A stretch of DNA of 64,000 nucleotides from Paracoccus seriniphilus (lineage in GTDB: Bacteria > Pseudomonadota > Alphaproteobacteria > Rhodobacterales > Rhodobacteraceae): positions 664,501 to 728,500 of the forward strand of contig NZ_CP067129.1 in NCBI RefSeq assembly GCF_028553745.1. The letters run 5' to 3'. This document shows, one piece after another, positions 1-8,327 of this stretch (positions are counted from its first letter, which is position 1; every line of letters starts with the position of its first letter). Below the pieces are notes generated by a model, which ran no database searches, was not told where the DNA came from, and saw nothing but the letters and a program-made list of their open reading frames with translations. Position numbers and translations under genes: made by a program.

Positions 1-473
1 AGAACGACATGCAGATCCCGCGTCTGGACAAGATCGTCCTGAACATGGGGATCGGTGAAGCGGTCAAGGACACCAAGAAGGTGAAACAGGGCGCTGAAGA
101 GCTGTCGCTGATCGCCGGTCAGAAGGCTGTCATCACCAAGGCAAAGAACTCGATCGCCGGGTTCCGCGTCCGTGAAGAGATGCCTCTGGGTGCCAAGGTC
201 ACGCTGCGCGGCAACCGGATGTATGAATTCCTGGATCGCCTGATCAACATCGCGATGCCCCGGATCCGCGACTTCCGCGGCGTCAAGGGCACCTCTTTCG
301 ACGGCCGCGGCAACTATGCCATGGGCATGAAAGAGCACATCGTGTTCCCGGAAATCAACTTCGACAAGGTCGACGAAGTTCTGGGAATGGACATCATCAT
401 CTGCACCACCGCGACGACCGACGCGGAAGCGAAATCGCTGTTGAAGCATTTCAACATGCCGTTCAACAGCTGA
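1..473 (+). CDS. rplE: 50S ribosomal protein L5 (5'-truncated by window edge)
   Basis: L5 binds 5S rRNA and forms the central protuberance of the large subunit. The window opens inside the gene: the frame is open from base 3 and 156 residues are visible. The family is about 180-186 residues long, so roughly 30 N-terminal residues lie upstream. The visible part begins near the conserved [16 protein letters not shown] segment and contains the [18 protein letters not shown] and [10 protein letters not shown] blocks typical of bacterial L5. The ATG at base 9 is an internal methionine, not the start. It is followed 19 nt later by rpsN in the usual spc-operon order. Confidence 0.97.
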   Translation, partial: NDMQIPRLDKIVLNMGIGEAVKDTKKVKQGAEELSLIAGQKAVITKAKNSIAGFRVREEMPLGAKVTLRGNRMYEFLDRLINIAMPRIRDFRGVKGTSFDGRGNYAMGMKEHIVFPEINFDKVDEVLGMDIIICTTATTDAEAKSLLKHFNMPFNS

Positions 474-492
474 GTCGCGGAGGGAAGAAGAT

Positions 493-798
493 ATGGCAAA
501 GAAATCGATGGTTGAGCGCGAGAAAAAGCGCCAGCGCATGGTCGCCAAGTATGCCGAGAAACGGGCTGCTTTGAACGCGATCGTCAAGGATCAGTCCCTT
601 CCGATGGAAGAGCGGTTCAAGGCTACGCTGAAACTGGCTGAATTGCCCCGCAATTCGTCGCCGACGCGGCTTCACAACCGTGACCAGCTGACCGGACGCC
701 CGAAGGCGTATTACCGGAAACTGAAACTCAGCCGGATCTCACTGCGCGAGCTTGCCTCGAACGGTTTGGTTCCGGGTATGGTCAAATCTAGCTGGTAA
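493..798 (+). CDS. rpsN: 30S ribosomal protein S14
   Basis: S14 is a head protein of the small subunit. This is the long (101-residue), cysteine-free form that does not use zinc. The basic N-terminus ([16 protein letters not shown]) and the C-terminal block with [19 protein letters not shown] and [18 protein letters not shown] are diagnostic. A GGAGGGAAGAAG Shine-Dalgarno tract sits just upstream of the ATG. It lies between rplE and rpsH, as in other spc operons. Confidence 0.97.
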   Translation: MAKKSMVEREKKRQRMVAKYAEKRAALNAIVKDQSLPMEERFKATLKLAELPRNSSPTRLHNRDQLTGRPKAYYRKLKLSRISLRELASNGLVPGMVKSSW

Positions 799-808
799 GG
801 GGGCACTG

Positions 809-1207
809 ATGTCGATGAACGATCCTCTCGGCGATATGCTGACCCGCATCCGCAATGCGCAGATGCGTGGCAAATCGACCGTGCGCACCCCGGCCTCCAA
901 GCTTCGCGCTTGGGTTCTGGACGTGCTGAAATCCGAAGGTTACATCCGCGGCTACGAGGAAGTGACCACTGCTACCGGCCATACTGAGCTGGAAATCGGC
1001 CTGAAATACTTCGACGGCACCCCGGTCATCCGGGAATTGTCTCGCGTATCGACGCCTGGCCGCCGCGTTTACGCCGGCGCCAAGGAAATCCCGCAGGTCC
1101 GTCAGGGTCTGGGCGTTTCGATCGTGTCGACGCCGAAAGGTGTCATGTCGGACGCAGCGGCTCGCAACGCCAACGTTGGCGGCGAAGTCCTCTGCACGGT
1201 ATTCTAA
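809..1207 (+). CDS. rpsH: 30S ribosomal protein S8
   Basis: S8 binds 16S rRNA and in enterobacteria is the translational repressor of the spc operon. The chosen start gives 132 residues beginning [18 protein letters not shown], the family consensus N-terminus, with a GGGGGC tract upstream. A longer frame upstream to 752 overlaps rpsN and matches nothing in the family. The C-terminal [16 protein letters not shown] segment is the conserved S8 signature. The rpsN stop is 10 nt upstream and rplF follows after 12 nt. Confidence 0.97.
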   Translation: MSMNDPLGDMLTRIRNAQMRGKSTVRTPASKLRAWVLDVLKSEGYIRGYEEVTTATGHTELEIGLKYFDGTPVIRELSRVSTPGRRVYAGAKEIPQVRQGLGVSIVSTPKGVMSDAAARNANVGGEVLCTVF

Positions 1208-1219
1208 GGAGGGCAGCAG

Positions 1220-1753
1220 ATGTCTCGGATTGGTAAGAAACCGGTCGAACTGCCCAAGGGCGTAACGGCCGAAGTCAAAGGTCATGTGATCGAAGTGAAG
1301 GGCCCCAAGGGCACCCGCAGCTTCACCGCGACCGATGACGTCGATATGGCAATCGACGACGGTTTCGTGCGGGTGACCCCGCGCGGAACGTCCAAGCGGG
1401 CCCGCCAGCAGTGGGGCATGACCCGCTCGATGGTGGAAAACCTGGCTGTGGGCGTGTCGGTTGGCTTCAAGAAAGAGCTGGAAATCCAGGGTGTGGGTTA
1501 CCGGGCGCAGATGCAGGGCAAGACCCTGAAGCTGTCGCTGGGTTATTCGCATGAGGTGAATTTCGAAACGCCCGAGGGCGTGACGATCACGGCTCCGAAA
1601 CAGACTGAAGTCGTTGTCGAAGGCATTGACCAGCAGCTGGTCGGCCAGGTTGCGGCAAACATTCGCGAGTGGCGTCGTCCCGAGCCTTACAAGGGCAAGG
1701 GCATCCGCTACAAGGGCGAGTATGTTTTCCGCAAGGAAGGCAAGAAGAAGTAA
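1220..1753 (+). CDS. rplF: 50S ribosomal protein L6
   Basis: L6 lies at the base of the L7/L12 stalk near the factor-binding site. It has 177 residues, the usual length. [15 protein letters not shown] at the N-terminus, [15 protein letters not shown] mid-protein and the C-terminal [24 protein letters not shown] are family signatures. A perfect AAGGAGG overlaps the rpsH stop codon and precedes the ATG by 7-8 nt, so translation of the two genes is probably coupled. Confidence 0.98.
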   Translation: MSRIGKKPVELPKGVTAEVKGHVIEVKGPKGTRSFTATDDVDMAIDDGFVRVTPRGTSKRARQQWGMTRSMVENLAVGVSVGFKKELEIQGVGYRAQMQGKTLKLSLGYSHEVNFETPEGVTITAPKQTEVVVEGIDQQLVGQVAANIREWRRPEPYKGKGIRYKGEYVFRKEGKKK

Positions 1754-1765
1754 GGGGCGCGAGAA

Positions 1766-2125
1766 ATGGCACTGAAAAAGCAAGAGCTGTTCCAAAAGCG
1801 CCGCTTGCGCGTACGGAACAAACTGCGGGCGATGTCGAATGGCCGTCCGCGGCTGTCGGTTCACCGTTCGTCCAAGAACATTTCCGTTCAGGTCATCGAC
1901 GACCTGAAAGGCGTGACCCTGGCTTCGGCCAGCACGCTGGAAAAGGATCTGGGCTTCGTGGGCAAGAACAACGTCGAAGCGGCCGCCAAGGTCGGTGCGA
2001 CGATTGCCGAGCGGGCAAAGAAAGCCGGTGTCGAGGACGTCGTCTTCGACCGGGGTGGCTTTATCTTCCACGGCAAGATCAAGGCCCTGGCCGACGCTGC
2101 ACGCGAAGGTGGCCTGAAGTTCTAA
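1766..2125 (+). CDS. rplR: 50S ribosomal protein L18
   Basis: L18 binds 5S rRNA together with L5. It has 119 residues. The basic N-terminus ([21 protein letters not shown]), the [16 protein letters not shown] strand and the C-terminal [26 protein letters not shown] are characteristic. It starts 12 nt after rplF. The 105-nt spacer that follows it before rpsE is unusually long for this operon and is structured (see separate entries). Confidence 0.97.
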   Translation: MALKKQELFQKRRLRVRNKLRAMSNGRPRLSVHRSSKNISVQVIDDLKGVTLASASTLEKDLGFVGKNNVEAAAKVGATIAERAKKAGVEDVVFDRGGFIFHGKIKALADAAREGGLKF

Positions 2126-2132
2126 AAGTTGT

Positions 2133-2152
2133 GGGTGGCGTTCGCGTCACCC
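2133..2152 (+). other. 8-bp hairpin with UUCG tetraloop between rplR and rpsE
   Basis: Bases 2133-2140 pair with 2145-2152 (seven Watson-Crick pairs and one G-U) around a TTCG loop, starting 7 nt after the rplR stop. UUCG loops make very stable RNA hairpins. There is no T-tract, so this does not look like an intrinsic terminator. It could be an mRNA-processing or protein-binding structure within the operon. Function is inferred only. Confidence 0.55.
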
Positions 2153-2190
2153 CGATGATCCGGGGATCCTCGATCCACCTGGATTGAATT

Positions 2191-2204
2191 AATTGGCGCC
2201 AATT
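2191..2204. repeat. 14-bp perfect palindrome AATTGGCGCCAATT
   Basis: A perfect dyad in the rplR-rpsE spacer, 26 nt upstream of the rpsE ATG. It could be a DNA-binding site for a dimeric regulator or part of a structured leader for the distal operon. No promoter could be assigned with confidence. Confidence 0.6.
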
Positions 2205-2230
2205 GCGCGTCAGCTGGAAAGGGATGCCTT

Positions 2231-2827
2231 ATGGCAGAACGTGACAACCGTCGGGGCCGTCGTGATGATCGCGACGAAACTCCGGAATTCGCCGATCGCC
2301 TTGTAGCGATCAACCGTGTGTCCAAGACCGTCAAAGGTGGTAAGCGTTTCGGCTTTGCTGCTCTTGTGGTTGTGGGCGATCAACGTGGCCGCGTCGGCTT
2401 TGGCAAAGGTAAGGCCAAAGAGGTTCCCGAGGCGATCCGCAAGGCGACCGAACAGGCGAAGCGCAACATGATCCGCGTGCCGCTGCGTGATGGCCGCACC
2501 CTGCACCACGATATCGAGGGCCGTCACGGCGCTGGCAAGGTCGTGATGCGGACGGCAGTTCCCGGTACCGGGATCATCGCCGGTGGTCCGATGCGTGCCG
2601 TCTTTGAAATGCTGGGCGTTCAGGACGTCGTGGCCAAGTCGTTGGGGTCGCAAAACCCTTACAACATGATCCGCGCAACGCTGCATGGTCTGAAGCTGGG
2701 TTCCAGCCCGCGGGCCGTCGCTCAGCGTCGTGGCAAGAAGGTTGCCGAGATCCTGCCGTCGCAGGACAAGGCACCTGCCGCGACCGCCGGAACCGACGCA
2801 ACCGTAACCTCGGCTGCACAGGCGTAA
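2231..2827 (+). CDS. rpsE: 30S ribosomal protein S5
   Basis: S5 contributes to decoding fidelity and mRNA unwinding at the entry channel. It has 198 residues, with the double-stranded-RNA-binding-like N domain ([20 protein letters not shown] and [19 protein letters not shown]) and the C domain ending in an alanine/threonine-rich tail. The tail ([15 protein letters not shown]) extends beyond the enterobacterial protein. An AAAGGGA motif lies 8-9 nt upstream. It follows a 105-nt spacer and is followed 10 nt later by rpmD. Confidence 0.97.
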   Translation: MAERDNRRGRRDDRDETPEFADRLVAINRVSKTVKGGKRFGFAALVVVGDQRGRVGFGKGKAKEVPEAIRKATEQAKRNMIRVPLRDGRTLHHDIEGRHGAGKVVMRTAVPGTGIIAGGPMRAVFEMLGVQDVVAKSLGSQNPYNMIRATLHGLKLGSSPRAVAQRRGKKVAEILPSQDKAPAATAGTDATVTSAAQA

Positions 2828-2837
2828 GGAGAGAGAC

Positions 2838-3026
2838 ATGGCAAAAACCATCGTCGTCAAGCAGATCGGTTCGCCGCTGCGCCGCCCCGCCATTCAGCGC
2901 GCGACGCTGAAAGGTCTGGGCCTGAACAAGATGAACCGCACCCGTGAGTTGGAAGATACTCCCTCGGTGCGCGGAATGGTTGCCAAGATCCCGCATCTTG
3001 TCACCATCATCGAAGAAAAGAACTGA
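2838..3026 (+). CDS. rpmD: 50S ribosomal protein L30
   Basis: A 62-residue L30 with the typical [15 protein letters not shown] start, the [21 protein letters not shown] core and the [12 protein letters not shown] end. TAAGGAGAGAG overlapping the rpsE stop provides the ribosome-binding site. In most bacteria rplO and secY follow directly; here a terminator follows within a few bases, so this is the last gene of the visible operon segment. Confidence 0.97.
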   Translation: MAKTIVVKQIGSPLRRPAIQRATLKGLGLNKMNRTRELEDTPSVRGMVAKIPHLVTIIEEKN

Positions 3027-3030
3027 TTTC

Positions 3031-3054
3031 AGGCCGGGGAAACCCGGCCTTTTT
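3031..3054 (+). terminator. Intrinsic terminator closing the ribosomal operon
   Basis: An 8-bp GC-rich stem (3031-3038 with 3043-3050) with a GAAA tetraloop is followed directly by a run of five T. It sits 5 nt after the rpmD stop codon. This is a textbook Rho-independent terminator on the plus strand. The converging aminotransferase gene lies beyond it. Confidence 0.9.
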
Positions 3055-3115
3055 CATTTCCCTCCGCCGCATTCCCTTGCGGTGAGGCAGGGACCTGGGC
3101 CCCTGCACTGCGATC

Positions 3116-4231
3116 CTACAGCAGCTTGTCGATTGCTGCGCGCAGACGTTCGATCGTGCCCTCGACATCCTTCAGCTTGTCCAGCCCGAACAGCCCCAGC
3201 CGGAAGGTCGAGAAATCGTCGCCTTCATTGACGGCCAGCGGCACACCTGCGGCGATCTGCAGGCCCTGCTCGGCAAATTTCTTGCCGGATTTGATATCCG
3301 GGTCCCGCGTATAGGATACGACAACGCCCGGCGCGCCAAAGCCCGCTGCCGCTACCGAACGCAGCCCCTTTTCGGCCAGCAGGGCGCGCACGCCATCGCC
3401 CAGTTGCCACTGCGCTTGCCGTGCCGCTTCCAATCCCATTTCGCGGGTTTCCGCCACGGCGTCGCGCAAACCGGTCAGGGCGTCGGTCGGCATGGTCGCG
3501 TGATAGGCGTGACCGCCGTCCTCGTAAGCCGCCATGATGCTGCGCCATTTCTTCAGGTCCAGCGCGAAACTGTCGCTTTGGGTCTGCTCCAGCCGTTCCC
3601 CGGCGCGCCGGGACAGCATCACCAGACCGGCCGAAGGCGAGGCAGACCAGCCCTTTTGCGGTGCCGAGATCAGCACATCGACCCCGGTTTTCTGCATGTC
3701 CACCCAGACCGCGCCCGAAGCGATGCAGTCCAGCACCATCAGTGCGCCGACCTCATGGGCGGCTTCGGCCAATGCGGTGATGTAATCGTCGGGCAGGATC
3801 AGCCCGGCCGAGGTCTCGACATGGGGCGCGAAGACCACATCGGGGCGGGCTTTCCGAATGCTTGAGGTGACCTCTTCGATGGGTGGGGGTGCATAGGCGG
3901 GTTGCGGGTCGTTGCCGGCGGGGCGCGCCATGGCGACGGTGGTTTCCCGCGCAATGCCGGAGGTTTCAAAAATCTGGCTCCAGCGATAGCTGAACCAGCC
4001 ATTGCGGACGACAAAGGCATGGGCATCCAGGCCGAACTGTCGTGCCACCGATTCCATCGCAAATGTTCCACCGCCGGGGACAATGGCGACCTGATCTGCG
4101 CCATAGACCTCGCGCAGCGAGGCCGAGAGGTCGCGCATGACCTTCTGGAAGCGTTGCGACATATGGTTGAGCGAGCGATCGGTGAAGACGACCGAGAACT
4201 CCTGCAGCCCGTCCGGGTCAATGGCTGACAT
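3116..4231 (-). CDS. PLP-dependent class V aminotransferase (alanine/serine-glyoxylate type)
   Basis: A 371-residue fold-type I PLP enzyme of aminotransferase class V. The cofactor-binding segment SAPQKGWSASPSAG carries the Schiff-base lysine, preceded by LMVLDCIASGA with the pyridine-contacting Asp. The VPGGGTFAMESVARQF block matches alanine-glyoxylate / serine-glyoxylate aminotransferases and the related aspartate aminotransferase of soluble hydrogenases. Exact substrate cannot be read from sequence. It is divergent from the amidotransferase / GS-like / amine oxidase genes, so a role in amine or glyoxylate nitrogen handling is possible. A GGAGGAAAAA tract lies directly upstream of the ATG. 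Confidence 0.85.
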   Translation of the reverse strand: MSAIDPDGLQEFSVVFTDRSLNHMSQRFQKVMRDLSASLREVYGADQVAIVPGGGTFAMESVARQFGLDAHAFVVRNGWFSYRWSQIFETSGIARETTVAMARPAGNDPQPAYAPPPIEEVTSSIRKARPDVVFAPHVETSAGLILPDDYITALAEAAHEVGALMVLDCIASGAVWVDMQKTGVDVLISAPQKGWSASPSAGLVMLSRRAGERLEQTQSDSFALDLKKWRSIMAAYEDGGHAYHATMPTDALTGLRDAVAETREMGLEAARQAQWQLGDGVRALLAEKGLRSVAAAGFGAPGVVVSYTRDPDIKSGKKFAEQGLQIAAGVPLAVNEGDDFSTFRLGLFGLDKLKDVEGTIERLRAAIDKLL

Positions 4232-4389
4232 GATTTTTCCTCCTGAATGCGGGCGGTTGTGCCGTTGCGCCGAAGGCTAGCGTGGTCTGTCCCGCAGCGC
4301 CAGTCCGGCAGCCTTCATTGCTTTATGCCCCTTGCGGCGAATGCCTTTGCGTGCCTACCTTGCGGTATCATCAACACCACGGGTTCTTC

Positions 4390-5088
4390 ATGCGTATCGG
4401 CATACTTCAATGCGGCCAGTCGCCCGAACAGCTGAAGGGTGAACTGGGTGATTATCCCGAGATGTTCACCCGCCTTCTGTCCGGTCGCGGTTTCCAGTTC
4501 GATGTCTATCACGTCGAGGAAATGCAATTTCCCGATGACATTCACGACGCGGATGGCTGGCTGCTGACAGGGTCGCGCCATGGCGCCTATGAGGATCACG
4601 CCTTCATTCCGCCGCTTGAGGATCTGGTGCGGCGGATCTATGCGGCGGGGATTCCCATGGTCGGCATCTGCTTTGGCCATCAGATCATCGCGCAGGCATT
4701 GGGCGGCAAGGTCATCAAGCACCCCAGGGGCTGGGCGGTCGGCGCGCAGGACTACGATTTCGGCGGGAAGACCGTGACACTGAATGCCTGGCATCAGGAT
4801 CAGGTCGTGGCGTTGCCCCCGGATGCCGAGGTCGTGGGCAGCAACGAATTTTGCCAGAATGCTGCCCTGGTCTATGGAGACAGGGCCTTCACGGTACAGG
4901 CGCATCCCGAATTCCATGACGCATTCGTGCAGGGTCTGATGGATACGCGCGCCAAGGGTGTAGTGCCCCAGCCTTTGCTGGACCGCGCGGCGCAGCGCAT
5001 GGGAGAGCCCAGGGACTCGGACCTGCTGGCAGATCGGATTGAAACTTTTTTCAAGATGTCGCGGGCAGCGGCAGAGGGGGCGGTATGA
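4390..5088 (+). CDS. Class I glutamine amidotransferase
   Basis: A 232-residue GATase1 domain. The nucleophile elbow MVGICFGHQIIAQALGG carries the catalytic Cys, and QAHPEFH holds the His and Glu of the triad. The start MRIGILQCGQSPEQ fits the family; the in-frame ATG at 4282 would add 36 residues without family character. The stop overlaps the next start by 4 nt (ATGA), so it is translationally coupled to the GS-like gene. In similar proteobacterial clusters this position is held by PuuD-like or GMP-synthase-like amidotransferases. A role in gamma-glutamyl-amine metabolism is inferred from context. Confidence 0.85.
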   Translation: MRIGILQCGQSPEQLKGELGDYPEMFTRLLSGRGFQFDVYHVEEMQFPDDIHDADGWLLTGSRHGAYEDHAFIPPLEDLVRRIYAAGIPMVGICFGHQIIAQALGGKVIKHPRGWAVGAQDYDFGGKTVTLNAWHQDQVVALPPDAEVVGSNEFCQNAALVYGDRAFTVQAHPEFHDAFVQGLMDTRAKGVVPQPLLDRAAQRMGEPRDSDLLADRIETFFKMSRAAAEGAV

Positions 5089-6443
5089 ATGCGGACTGGC
5101 TGGAAAAGGCGCCGCAGGCTGCACGGGATTATCTGGCGGAACGGCGACTGGACGAGGTGGAGTGCATCGTGGCCGATATTGCCGGTGTCGCCCGTGGCAA
5201 GGCCATGCCGGCGTCGAAATTCATGCGGCAGGACAAGTTCTATCTGCCCAACTCGATCTTTCTGCAGACCATCACCGGGGAATGGGCTGAAAACCCTGCC
5301 GGTGCCTTCACCGAACCGGACATGATCCTGACGCCGGATTACAGCACGGCGGCAGCGGCCCCCTGGACGGCGGATTGGACCATGCAGGTCATCCATGACG
5401 CCCATGATCAGCAGGGCAATCCGGTGCCGATTGCCCCGCGCAATGTGCTCAAACGGATCGTCAAGCTTTATGAGGAAAAGGGCTGGAAGCCCGTCGTCGC
5501 GCCGGAAATGGAGTTCTTCCTGGTGGCGCGCAATACCGATCCCAATCAGCCGATCATTCCGCCCATGGGGCGCACGGGACGCCGGGCGGCGGCCAAACAG
5601 GCCTATTCCATGTCGGCCGTGGATGAATATGGCAAGGTCATTGATGACATCTATGATTTCGCCGAGAGCCAGGGCTTCGAAATCGACGGAATCCTGCAAG
5701 AGGGCGGGGCCGGGCAGGTCGAAATCAACCTGGCCCATGGCGACCCCGTCGCGCTGGCTGATGAGATGTTCTATTTCAAGCGGTTGATCCGCGAGGCAGC
5801 CCTGCGCCATGATTGCTTTGCCACCTTCATGGCCAAGCCCATCGAAGGAGAGCCGGGCAGTGCGATGCATATCCACCATTCGGTCGTGGATCGCGAAACC
5901 GGGCAGAATATCTTTTCCGATGCCGAGGGGCGGGAAACCGAGGCCTTCATGCATTTCATCGGCGGCATGCAGCGGCATCTGCCGGCGGCGATTGCCCTGC
6001 TGGCGCCCTATGTGAACAGCTATCGCCGCTATGTTCCCGACTTTGCCGCGCCGATCAATCTGGAGTGGGGGCGTGACAATCGCACCACGGGTTTGCGGGT
6101 GCCGATTTCGGGGGCCGAGGCACGGCGCGTTGAAAACCGGTTGGCCGGAATGGACTGCAACCCCTATCTGGGAATCGCGGCCTCGCTGGCCTGCGGGTAT
6201 CTGGGTCTGACCGAGAAAAAGGATCCGCGCGCCGAATACAAGGGTGACGCCTATATGTCTCAGGGCGAGCTGCCCTATAATCTGGGTGATGCGCTTGATC
6301 TGATGACGGCAAGTCAGGCCATGCGGGACATTCTGGGTGACGAATTCGTGGATCTGTTCGTTGCGGTAAAGCGCAATGAATACAATGAATTCCTGCAGGT
6401 CATCAGCCCGTGGGAACGCGAGCACCTGCTGTTGAACGTATGA
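5085..6443 (+). CDS. Glutamine synthetase family protein, probable gamma-glutamylpolyamine synthetase
   Basis: 452 residues, the length of PuuA/GlnA-like ligases rather than of housekeeping GSI (about 470). The catalytic domain shows the Mg-binding EMEFFL and QVEINLAHGDP segments, the ATP/His site HIHHSVVD, and the INLEWGRDNRTTGLRVP and RVENRLAGMDCNPYL blocks. The N-terminal beta-grasp begins VECIVADIAGVARGKAMP, typical of the PuuA-like branch. The adenylylation loop of GlnA was not found. It is coupled by 4-nt overlaps to the amidotransferase upstream and the FAD oxidase downstream, which supports ATP-dependent glutamylation of an amine such as putrescine. The substrate is inferred. Confidence 0.85.
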   Translation: MNADWLEKAPQAARDYLAERRLDEVECIVADIAGVARGKAMPASKFMRQDKFYLPNSIFLQTITGEWAENPAGAFTEPDMILTPDYSTAAAAPWTADWTMQVIHDAHDQQGNPVPIAPRNVLKRIVKLYEEKGWKPVVAPEMEFFLVARNTDPNQPIIPPMGRTGRRAAAKQAYSMSAVDEYGKVIDDIYDFAESQGFEIDGILQEGGAGQVEINLAHGDPVALADEMFYFKRLIREAALRHDCFATFMAKPIEGEPGSAMHIHHSVVDRETGQNIFSDAEGRETEAFMHFIGGMQRHLPAAIALLAPYVNSYRRYVPDFAAPINLEWGRDNRTTGLRVPISGAEARRVENRLAGMDCNPYLGIAASLACGYLGLTEKKDPRAEYKGDAYMSQGELPYNLGDALDLMTASQAMRDILGDEFVDLFVAVKRNEYNEFLQVISPWEREHLLLNV

Positions 6444-7750
6444 ACCTTCTGTATATGAACGATCGGCGCGGCCACTATCCCGACAGCGTCTATGCCGCGA
6501 CGAAAACCGATCTGGCCCCGTTTCCGCGCCTGCGGGGCGAGACACGGGCTGATGTCGCGGTTGTCGGTGGCGGCTATACGGGGCTGTCGGCGGCCCTGCA
6601 TCTGGCGCGTGCGGGGCTGGATGTGGTTCTGGTCGAGGCGCATCGCGTCGGCTTTGGGGCATCGGGGCGCAACGGTGGGCAGATCGGATCGGGACAACGC
6701 CAAGAGGTCGACTGGCTGGAACAGCAGCTGGGGGCCGAGCAGGCCTCTCGCCTGTGGAATCTGGCCGAGCAGGCCAAGGAGCTGGTGCGTGGTCTGGCGG
6801 CCGAGGCATCCGTGCCGGTGCGTGACGGTATCGTGCATGCCTGTCGCAATCAGGCCGAGGTCGATCACGCCCGTCACATGGCCGAGCATCTGCGCGAATC
6901 CTATGGTTACGACCGGGTCGAGACTCTGGACAGTCCCGGGCTTGCCGCGTTGATCGGCAGCGAGGTCTATCATGGCGGCGATGTCGATTGGGGGGCAGGG
7001 CATGTCCATCCGCTGAACCTTGCCCTTGGTATGGCGCGACTGGCCGATCAGGCGGGCGCGCGCCTGCATGAAGACACCCATGTGCATCGCGTCACCCATG
7101 CCCGCAAGGCGGGCGAAAAGACGATCGTTCACTGCGATACGGGCCGGATCCTGTGCGATCATCTGGTTCTGGCCGGAAATGGCTATCTGGGGGATATCGA
7201 GCCAAAGGTCTCGGCCCGGGTGATGCCGATCAACAATTACATCGTCGCGACCGAGCCTCTGGGGAATCGCTTTCCCGAGGTTCTGCCCCGCAATACCGCA
7301 GCCGCCGATACGAAATTCGTCGTGAACTATTGGCGGCTGGATGATGAGCGGCGTCTGATCTTTGGTGGTGGGGAAACCGTCACCTATCGTTTCCCCAAGG
7401 ATATTGTGGGCGTGGTGCGGCGACATCTGCTGTCGGTCTATCCGCAACTGGCCGATGTCGCACTGACCCATGCCTGGGGCGGAACCTTGGCGATCACCAT
7501 GAACCGGATGCCGTTCTTTGCCCGTCCTGCACCCAATTGCCTGTCGGCCAGTGGCTTTTCAGGCCACGGGGTTGCCATGGCGACGCTGTCGGGACGGTTG
7601 ATGGCGGATGCCATTGCCGGACAGGCTGCGGGATTTGACACCATGGCGGCCGTGACGACGCGATCCTTTCCCGGTGGGGCGATGCTGCGTGGGCCGCTGC
7701 TTGTGGCCGGAATGGCGTGGTATGGCCTGCGGGATCGTCTGGGGTTCTAG
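6440..7750 (+). CDS. FAD-dependent amine oxidoreductase (PuuB-like, DAO family)
   Basis: 436 residues with an N-terminal Rossmann dinucleotide site (ADVAVVGGGYTGLSAALHLA, about residues 35-54) followed by the GFGASGRNGGQIGSG motif of gamma-glutamylputrescine oxidases. The C-terminal ASGFSGHGVAMATLSGRLMAD is the second FAD-contacting block. The start chosen overlaps the GS-like stop by 4 nt (ATGA). It would oxidise the glutamylated amine to an aldehyde, releasing hydrogen peroxide. The last four bases overlap the stop of the converging TerB-like gene. Confidence 0.87.
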   Translation: MNLLYMNDRRGHYPDSVYAATKTDLAPFPRLRGETRADVAVVGGGYTGLSAALHLARAGLDVVLVEAHRVGFGASGRNGGQIGSGQRQEVDWLEQQLGAEQASRLWNLAEQAKELVRGLAAEASVPVRDGIVHACRNQAEVDHARHMAEHLRESYGYDRVETLDSPGLAALIGSEVYHGGDVDWGAGHVHPLNLALGMARLADQAGARLHEDTHVHRVTHARKAGEKTIVHCDTGRILCDHLVLAGNGYLGDIEPKVSARVMPINNYIVATEPLGNRFPEVLPRNTAAADTKFVVNYWRLDDERRLIFGGGETVTYRFPKDIVGVVRRHLLSVYPQLADVALTHAWGGTLAITMNRMPFFARPAPNCLSASGFSGHGVAMATLSGRLMADAIAGQAAGFDTMAAVTTRSFPGGAMLRGPLLVAGMAWYGLRDRLGF

Positions 7751-8208
7751 AGCCCGGCCGACCCCAGCCCTTCCAGCACTTTCTGCCGCACCAGCGCGGA
7801 ATCCCGGTCGGGGATGCCCAGCAAGCCCGAGACCAGACGGACCATCGTTTCCTCGTCGGGGTCACGGTGATCATCTGCATAGGTCACCTCCCACATTGCG
7901 GCGATGACGCCCAGGCGGTCCTCCAGCGCGATACGGTCCTTGATTTCGCGGGTAAAGCGGACGGTGTCGGGGGCTTCGGCCTCTATCATCTCGGCTGCGG
8001 CACGACATTCGGCCGCCTCTTCCATGGTCAGCCCGCGACGGCGCGCCAGGATCGAGTCGATGCGCTGTTTCTCGGCAAGATCATAGTGATTATCGGCCCG
8101 GGCGACACGCACCAGCAATGCCGCGATGGCGACTTCGGCATCCGCCGAGGCCAGAGGTTTCGGGCCGGGGGCGTCGAAGAACAAGCGGGATAAGAGACCT
8201 TGGAACAT
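7747..8208 (-). CDS. TerB-like (tellurite resistance family) cytoplasmic protein
   Basis: 153 residues, largely helical, with the TerB-like pattern: EVAIAALLVRVARADNHYDLAEKQRID, then a second half ending AMWEVTYADDHRDPDEETMVRLVSGLLGI. The acidic DNHYD and DDHRDPDE clusters correspond to the metal-binding repeats of the family. The start MFQGLLSRLFF was chosen because the longer frame to 8331 has no family-like sequence. Despite the name, such stand-alone TerB domains are widespread and their role is not established. It converges on the amine oxidase. Confidence 0.8.
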   Translation of the reverse strand: MFQGLLSRLFFDAPGPKPLASADAEVAIAALLVRVARADNHYDLAEKQRIDSILARRRGLTMEEAAECRAAAEMIEAEAPDTVRFTREIKDRIALEDRLGVIAAMWEVTYADDHRDPDEETMVRLVSGLLGIPDRDSALVRQKVLEGLGSAGL

Positions 8209-8327
8209 AAGCGGATCATAAGGGTTTTCGCCCCGGTCACAAGCGGCGAATGCCCGCCATCTCCGGGCGGCTTCCTCGTCGACGGGGCGCTCTGGCGGGC
8301 GACATTCGCACCCGCCGAAGCCCGCGA

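Noticed and set aside
788..2071. 427-codon open frame on the minus strand across rpsH, rplF and rplR
   Set aside because: It is fully antisense to three conserved ribosomal protein genes, has no family character, and results from codon bias in GC-rich DNA.
4872..6809. 645-codon minus-strand frame over the GS-like gene
   Set aside because: Antisense shadow; the plus-strand product has clear glutamine synthetase motifs and coupled neighbours.
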